The position numbers were made by a program, and so were the translations under genes. A stretch of 64,000 bases of DNA from Diploscapter coronatus (Eukaryota; Nematoda; Chromadorea; Rhabditida; Rhabditidae). Below are positions 58,400 to 64,000 of this stretch, in pieces. The notes under the pieces were generated by a model. The model did not search any database and had not been told where the DNA came from. It saw only the letters and a list, made by a program, of their open reading frames with translations. Location: positions 67,037,249-67,101,248 of the forward strand of contig OZ038423.1 of the NCBI GenBank assembly GCA_964036155.1. Reading direction: 5' to 3'. The number at the start of each line of letters is the position of its first letter. The stretch's first letter is position 1.

Positions 58400-59921
58400 C
58401 TAAATTCTCCTAATCTTCCTGGGTCTGGGGCCCAATTCGATGAGGTTCGTGTGGTCTGTGATGCTCACGATTTTCACACCGGCTGTGGCCATTCCTTTCA
58501 CTGAACTCAGTCGACCAGGCCCAATGCCTTTCACCTAGAACTTTCTTGGTAACTTGAAAACGAGTAATTTGGATTAATGATAACAAAGAAGAAATTTCGA
58601 GAATAAGCTACTCAAAAATGTTGAAAAGCTAATTTTGACAACTGCTTATGTGATGGAGGGTAGCGGAGGAAAGAGGGCTTTTCCCCACATCATTTCTCCT
58701 TACTCTAACCTGTCCCTTGACTAGACTCCGTCTCCCCTTTAACCTACGTCATATAGTAACTGTCATATCTTCTTGCTTTTTCAACCTTCCTTTCTCGCCG
58801 TGACAGCAAAGAAAGTATTAGATACAGAAAATGGAGTATTTTTACCTCAACCCTGACAGTCCTGATGCCTCTGCGGACGAGCTTCTGCCCGGCAGCCGCC
58901 CCAGTTGTCTGTCCCGCGATTGTGGTCTTCTTCCTCGCATGCTTGAAGCCCTCCAGTCGGCACGACGTGTAGATGATCACGTGTTGCTGGAACAGAATCA
59001 TTTCATTTATTTATCGAAAGAAAATGTATTACTATTGCCCTTATAGAGATTGCCTCTTCAAATTCATTATTCGTAAAAGTTTTAAAGGATTCTCCTTTTG
59101 TAATGAAAAATTACTAAACAAATTCTAGCTTATGCAATTTTCGAAAGAAAAAATTGTCCAAATCATTCAAACGTTCATAATTTTGAATTCATGAGTGTCG
59201 CAGAATTCGCTCCGGGTTTTTTTTACCTACATTCCTTAAGCCTAAATAAGGTGAAAAATAGAAGAGGCCATTATTTGCGTACCTTATTATCCATGACATT
59301 GATGAGCGTGTTGTTCTTGGTGGCCTTGATATAGACGATCGGCAGATCTTTGTAGGGGATCCCTGAAATGATTCGTGAGATTTTTAATTTTCTTAAAAAT
59401 CAAACCGTCGAATAGCTGGTTGAGGGTCTCTGCAGTGGGAAATCGAGCCTCGATGTTCTTCAGATTCACCGACAGCAGCTGGTTCGCTCCAGTTGTGCCT
59501 TCGAAGATTTCCTGAAAAAGATTAGTATATTGAATTTTTTTTGTAAAAACATGTTGAAAAAATGTTTCAAGTTTCACAATTTCTCGTAATCCCATTTTTA
59601 AAGACGATGCAAACATTCGTAGTGAAAGACCTATCGAAATGCTAGAGGTATGATAATCTCACGAATTTGATGAGATATATTTTGAAATTTGTTCAAATTA
59701 TTGGAATTACTTGTATTAAACTTCGCAAGTATGTTTAGAAAAAAACAACAAACTACCTGTTCAGGTCCAGTGAGTCTAGTGCCGGCCCTGTGGTTGTCTC
59801 GAATGCTGTCGAATTTTGGCAGGGAGGAAGAGATGCTTCGAATTGGGAGAATCTGAGAGCAACTCGCTCGAGTCCCCAAAGCAAGTCGGGAAAATTGTAG
59901 GGCCAGGTTCCGGGCTGCCAT
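58400..59921 (-). CDS. mrps-11: Mitochondrial small ribosomal subunit protein uS11m
   Basis: Five exons: 59921-59757 (MAARNLALQFSRLALGTRAS, mitochondrial presequence), about 59512-59409 (EIFEGTTGANQLLSVNLKNI), 59361-59283 (IPYKDLPIVYIKATKNNTLI, NVMDNK), 58986-58845 (SCRLEGFKHARKKTTIAGQT, TGAAAGQKLVRRGIRTVRVE) and about 58530-58400 (VKGIGPGRLSSVKGMATAGV, KIVSITDHTNLIELGPRPRK, IRRI, TAG). The NNT-x-I-x-V-x-D, G-F-K-x-x-RK-x-T and GPGR...ITD-x-T-x-x-x-HNG-like segments are the uS11 fold, which binds 12S rRNA on the platform of the mitochondrial small subunit. The gene ends 100 bp from the oppositely oriented channel gene, so transcripts may overlap at their 3' ends. It lies 476 bp downstream of, and in the same direction as, the zinc-finger gene. 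Confidence 0.9.
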
Positions 59922-60397
59922 TTTTCTGAACACGGATAAAATTTTCAAGAAAAGAAATTCTTTCAAGATAGTGAAATTTTTGGCCACCAAAACCAATATT
60001 CGATCAAGGATAAGCGTTTTCAAAGTACACAATTTATTCCTGTCAAAAGTAACGCGAGGAAGAGATCCCAATATTCATGATTGAAATGAATTAAAATCAA
60101 AACGCAAATGAAATTGCTCGGAAAAAATCGCAATTGAAGATTGCGAGACGTCATTACAAATTTTAGAAGGGAAAAAGCTACGTGATTAGCTTAACCAAGT
60201 AAATAGAAAATAATTAATAAGTGTGATAGATAAATGAAATAGGTGGAATAATGAATGAATTTTAGATTTCAATCGAAAAATATACGATTTGGTATCGGCT
60301 AAAGGTAAAATTCACCAAATCCAAAGTCAAAATAAAAATAATGAAACATCTTTATAAAGACAGAACCAGCACTATTTTTTCTCAAAATTAACTTTTT
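59922..60397. other. Spacer between uS11m and zinc-finger gene
   Basis: AT-rich 476 bp with no coding stretch, between two genes on the same strand. The distance is compatible with either separate promoters or a loosely spaced nematode operon. Confidence 0.5.
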
Positions 60398-63300
60398 TCA
60401 GTTCCAAATAGACGAGCTCATGACCGTCTGATCCAACCCACTCGAAGCCAGAACGCCTTCATCGTCAGAAAATTGATCCTGGAAATTAAACTTTTTTTTT
60501 ATTTCTAGAAATTTCCAAATAAAGAAGCGAAGAGAATAATATTTAACTAAACTATTAAGATTTTCGACGAGTTTTAAACATTTACCTCAACAGCCTCAAT
60601 TCTGACTTCTGTCGGCTGCGTGCGGCTCTTCTTGTTGTATGGAACTTCAACTCCATTGATCACTAAAACCAATATTTTGTCAGATTTAGCACAAAGTGGA
60701 AGTAACACTGAATCTTGAAATATAATCATCAAAACTAGAATCTTAGTCCATTTCAAAAATGACAACTTCTTCACTCACCAACTTTTCCCGGTTTGTACCT
60801 TGGCCCTGCAGCATCATCCAGTGGGTAGATTGTGGTTGTGTCAGTGTAGTCCTGAGTGATTTGGCAGCGAAGAGCTTGCAGACGAACCATGAAGCATCGA
60901 AGATTGGAGATCGACAGATGACGTGATTCCGACTGGAAAATAAAGGTAATCGAAATGCAAAAAGTCGTCAATAATTTAAAATTTAGATTTAGTAACTATC
61001 AGTTGTAGATACGAGATGGTTCGATGAAAAGGATGAGAAGGTCAAATTTTGAAATTCAGAATAACAATTTTACCTGAATACCCTCCTTGATGATCTCGCA
61101 TTCATTGGCGATTTCCTCGATGAGTTGCGACTTGGAAGAAGTGCTCATAGAGAAAATGTGCGAGCGGGTGGCAATTGAGATGCCGCCTGAAAAATAAATG
61201 AAATTTTGATCAAGAAACTAGCCCTCGAATGTCAACATTTTTTTCGAATTTCAAATTGCTTTGATAATTTATTTAAAAGTTATGGTTTTCAAAATATTTA
61301 CAAAAAATAACAATCGGATCCAATCCAACTTTCTAAATGTTTGAAGAAATCTTTCAGAAGTCATGTGTTAGAAACAAAATTTATAAATAATTTACCCTCC
61401 GACAAATCCTCTCCGTTCATCGCAGCAGGTCGTTTCTTGCCAGTTCGGAAGCTCCTCTTCTTCTCTGCCCCATTTCCCTTCAATTCCCCTTCTTCCAGCG
61501 TCTCCTCTCCCAATTCGTCCACATCAGCCACGTTATCATTATAGTCGTCCTCGAAGTCGTCTTCTTCCTGAAATTATGATTTTTAAACCTGAAAATATTT
61601 CAGAATGTTTTACTGTTTCACAGCTTAATTTTCGAAATTTAATGAAAAAAAATTCTATCTTTCATTTCTGACTTATGACAAAGTCACGGAATTTATTTAT
61701 AAGAAAATAGTATTTATGAACAAGGTCCGTGGCCTTTGTAAGATGCCATCATTTTGTTCCGCTTCAGAAGGTAGCGATTTTAATCAGATGAAAAACTCGA
61801 CAGTTTGATTTAAAACAAAAAAAACGTACCAAATCTTGAACAACATTGGGCGGATTCGAATCCTGACTGTTGGCAGGAGCATGAGGACCCAATCCCATCT
61901 GCATGCTCTTTCGATGACCGTCTTCCAAGGGAACGAATTCACCCGCTTCAGTGCGAGTCTTGGCAACGAACACGCGTGGGCGGGGCCAGTTCTGAAAATT
62001 ATAGCTCGCCTTTTTCAAAAATATTTAAGTGCGGAATTTACAAGGTCAAAATATAAGTTTTTTTATTTGTTGATAGTGAGAAAAACATTTCATACCTCAT
62101 CAATAGCCAACTCCTGAGTGGTCTTCTCGCTGTGCTCCCTGAGTCTGGGCGCTCCTTCCCTCTCGATTCCGGCCCGGTCCAGCAATTCTTCTTCCCAAAT
62201 TTCGCAAGTCGTCGGAATTCCGGTTTGCTCCCATCTGGAAAATCCAATGATTAAAAAAAATAAGATTTCTGCAAACTGTTCATGGCCACACTATTTTATA
62301 ATAAAGTGAGTTCATTTCGAAAAAAAATGAAATTAAAAAAAAAAACCTACTTTCTGGTGCAAGTAATATTGATGGTTCTCAATTCCTCCTGATCGACAAG
62401 GCAAATTCTCTGCGCAAAAATGTTGTCAAAGGCGAATGGAGAGAAGTGGGCTAAAATTATCATTTTTCAGAAAAAGGACGAGATTTTACTTTTGAGATAG
62501 TCACAGATGGCCTGATTGGACTCGCCCTCCATCTGCTTCGAGGCGATGATGTATTTCACGATGTTGGGCAGTCTCATTCTCGCATCGTGACCATAGTGAT
62601 CGCCGCACATTTCGACAGTGATTCGACTGGAAATTCAAAACAATGATTTTTTCTTCAGTGTTCAAAAAACTCTTCAATTCCATAGAAATTTTAGGAAAAA
62701 TATTCAAGCGCAAATAAAGATTCCCTACCCATCCTCATGTTCAGTTCCATGGATGAACGCAGTGCAGGAATAGCCGATTCTGAACGGACCGACTCGGTCT
62801 TTGCTCGGATCGCCGGAGAAGTTCGAGTTGTTCACGAAACCGCTTCTGGGAGGAAATCATATTCAGGAAAGTTTCAATCTTTATTTAAGTACCTGTTGCA
62901 AGCCATGAAGATGCCCTTGCCGCGAGCGCGTCTTTTTGCGCCGGACTTGTGACGAAAATGAGCGCCGCCCTCCATTTCGAGCCAGCGCAGGAAGCGCTGA
63001 ATCAAATTATATTGTATTTAAAAGAAATCGAACTTTCATTTTTAATTTTAGCGGTTCAGAGATTTCTTAAAATCTAACGAAAAACTTCCTAGAAAAATGC
63101 AACAAATTTAAGCAAAGATTTTGTTTTGGTATTTTTCGAAAAATTATGGAAGACGTTAACTTTTCCGAAAAAAGTCAAATAATGACCAACCATGAAATGT
63201 GCCCTATCCTTGAACTGGAGCTGATGCGTCTCTGGGTGCACGTCGTGCTCGTTGCGGAGATGCGCGTGGAACTCGGCTCGCTGGATGAATTCCGCATAGC

Positions 63301-64000
63301 AGACACCGCAGCAGTAGAAACGACGCTTCGCATCCGGGTTGGAAGTGGTCAGTTCAGGAAAAGGGCGACCGCACTGAAAATTGCAGAAACTTGAAAAATC
63401 GATCCCCGAGTTTCAATATTATTTTTTTCAGGCGTGAGAAAATCCAAGTTGTGATTCGAAAATTACCATAGCCTATCTTTGGTCTTTTTTCGTTTCTAAA
63501 ATCATAAAAAAAAACCATAGCTCATTTCAGTAGATATTGTAAGCAAGAAGCCTGATTTTTAGCCAACTCTTGACGCAGTTTTCTAACTTTCTCTAGATAA
63601 TATGACTCTAACATGAAAACTAACCCCGTTATTCTTGTGGTAGTCGATAGTGCGCATAGCGACGAGTTTGTTACACCCGTAGGGGCACAGATAACGCGCT
63701 CCGCCTCGATTCCTGCCGCTTCCCGAAGTCGCCTCGATGTACGAGCTCATTATCAGGTCCGGCTTAAGTTAGAGAAATTAACCTTTTCAAAAATCCAGGA
63801 AATTTACCACTTCTATAGCGGCCTTCTGGAATTTCCACTGGCGGTAGGAATTCCAGAGGGCCTTTCTTGCTTTTCTAGTTCAGCAACTATTTTTCATAGG
63901 TTGTAAACTAACAACTTTAGTGAACTTTGCAGGTTTTTTTTTTCTAAAAACTAAAAAATACCTTGACGTCCTCAGCAGTATAACTGCTTCCCACATCAAC
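60398..64000 (-). CDS. C2H2 zinc-finger protein with CaRF/ALS2CR8-like region (5' end beyond window)
   Basis: At least 13 exons, the first seen ending VDVGSSYTAEDVK at the right edge. In order: GRNRGGARYLCPYGCNKLVA with YHKNNG (a CxxxC...H element), and CGRPFPELTTSNPDAKRRFY leading to a C2H2 finger (CGVCYAEFIQRAEFHAHLRN, EH). Next come RFLRWLEMEGGAHFRHKSGA, FMACNRSGFVNNSNFSGDPS and GPFRIGYSCTAFIHGTEHED, then ITVEMCGDHYGHDARMRLPN and IVKYIIASKQMEGESNQAIC. The series W-L, SGAK, CNRSG, SC-x-A-x-I, G-x-x-TVE-x-C-x-x-HYGH and IA-x-K matches the DNA-binding region of calcium-responsive transcription factors, also used by some transposases. The rest is less conserved: an acidic stretch (EEDDFEDDYNDNVADVDELG), a Lys/Arg patch, a helical segment (SKSQLIEEIANECEIIKEGI) and a C terminus ending SSGLDQTVMSSSIWN, TGA 60398-60400. 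Likely nuclear. Confidence 0.75.

Overview
The window is nematode nuclear DNA. Genes are split by many short introns (about 40-60 bp) with GT...TTTCAG-type junctions, the background is AT-rich, and the families present are typical of nematodes: secreted C-type lectins with six-cysteine repeats, an SRT chemoreceptor, an FMRFamide-type peptide receptor, a TWK potassium channel and a protein with two DM domains. The species cannot be fixed from sequence alone. All exon models were worked out by eye from splice motifs, reading phase and protein similarity, so junctions are predictions.

Left part (1-24.5 kb), almost entirely minus strand: an accessory, secreted-protein region. Three tandem C-type lectin genes occupy 1-8.5 kb, followed by a decayed lectin-like promoter with one orphan exon (9.9-10.6 kb). 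Next come two tandem paralogues of an unrecognised secreted, probably GPI-anchored protein (12.3-15.0 and 15.8-18.4 kb), whose promoters and first introns are also related, and two small secreted cysteine-containing proteins (19.2-20.3 and 21.8-23.7 kb). Several MITE-like foldback elements sit in introns or gaps.

Middle part (25-43.5 kb): a minus-strand FRPR-like neuropeptide GPCR (25.1-27.0 kb) and a plus-strand SRT chemoreceptor (28.9-30.6 kb) are divergent. An 11 kb gene-poor stretch follows, holding only one small hypothetical gene (38.2-38.8 kb) and clusters of GATA-type sites. It leads into a plus-strand two-DM-domain transcription factor of the MAB-3/DMD-3 kind (42.1-43.4 kb).

Right part (48-64 kb): conserved and housekeeping genes. 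A mitochondrial p32/C1QBP-family protein (minus), a MOB-rich gap with three foldback elements, an MFS sugar-type transporter (minus), a TWK two-pore potassium channel (plus), mitochondrial ribosomal protein uS11m (minus, tail-to-tail with the channel about 100 bp away), and a C2H2 zinc-finger protein with a CaRF/ALS2CR8-like region (minus) that runs off the right edge.

No tRNA, rRNA or CRISPR array was identified. The most informative signals are: an 817-bp exon-pair duplication inside the first lectin gene, a shared octamer-plus-TATA promoter module in front of lectin genes, the duplicated GPI-anchored gene pair, and at least six foldback element families, three with visible candidate target-site duplications.
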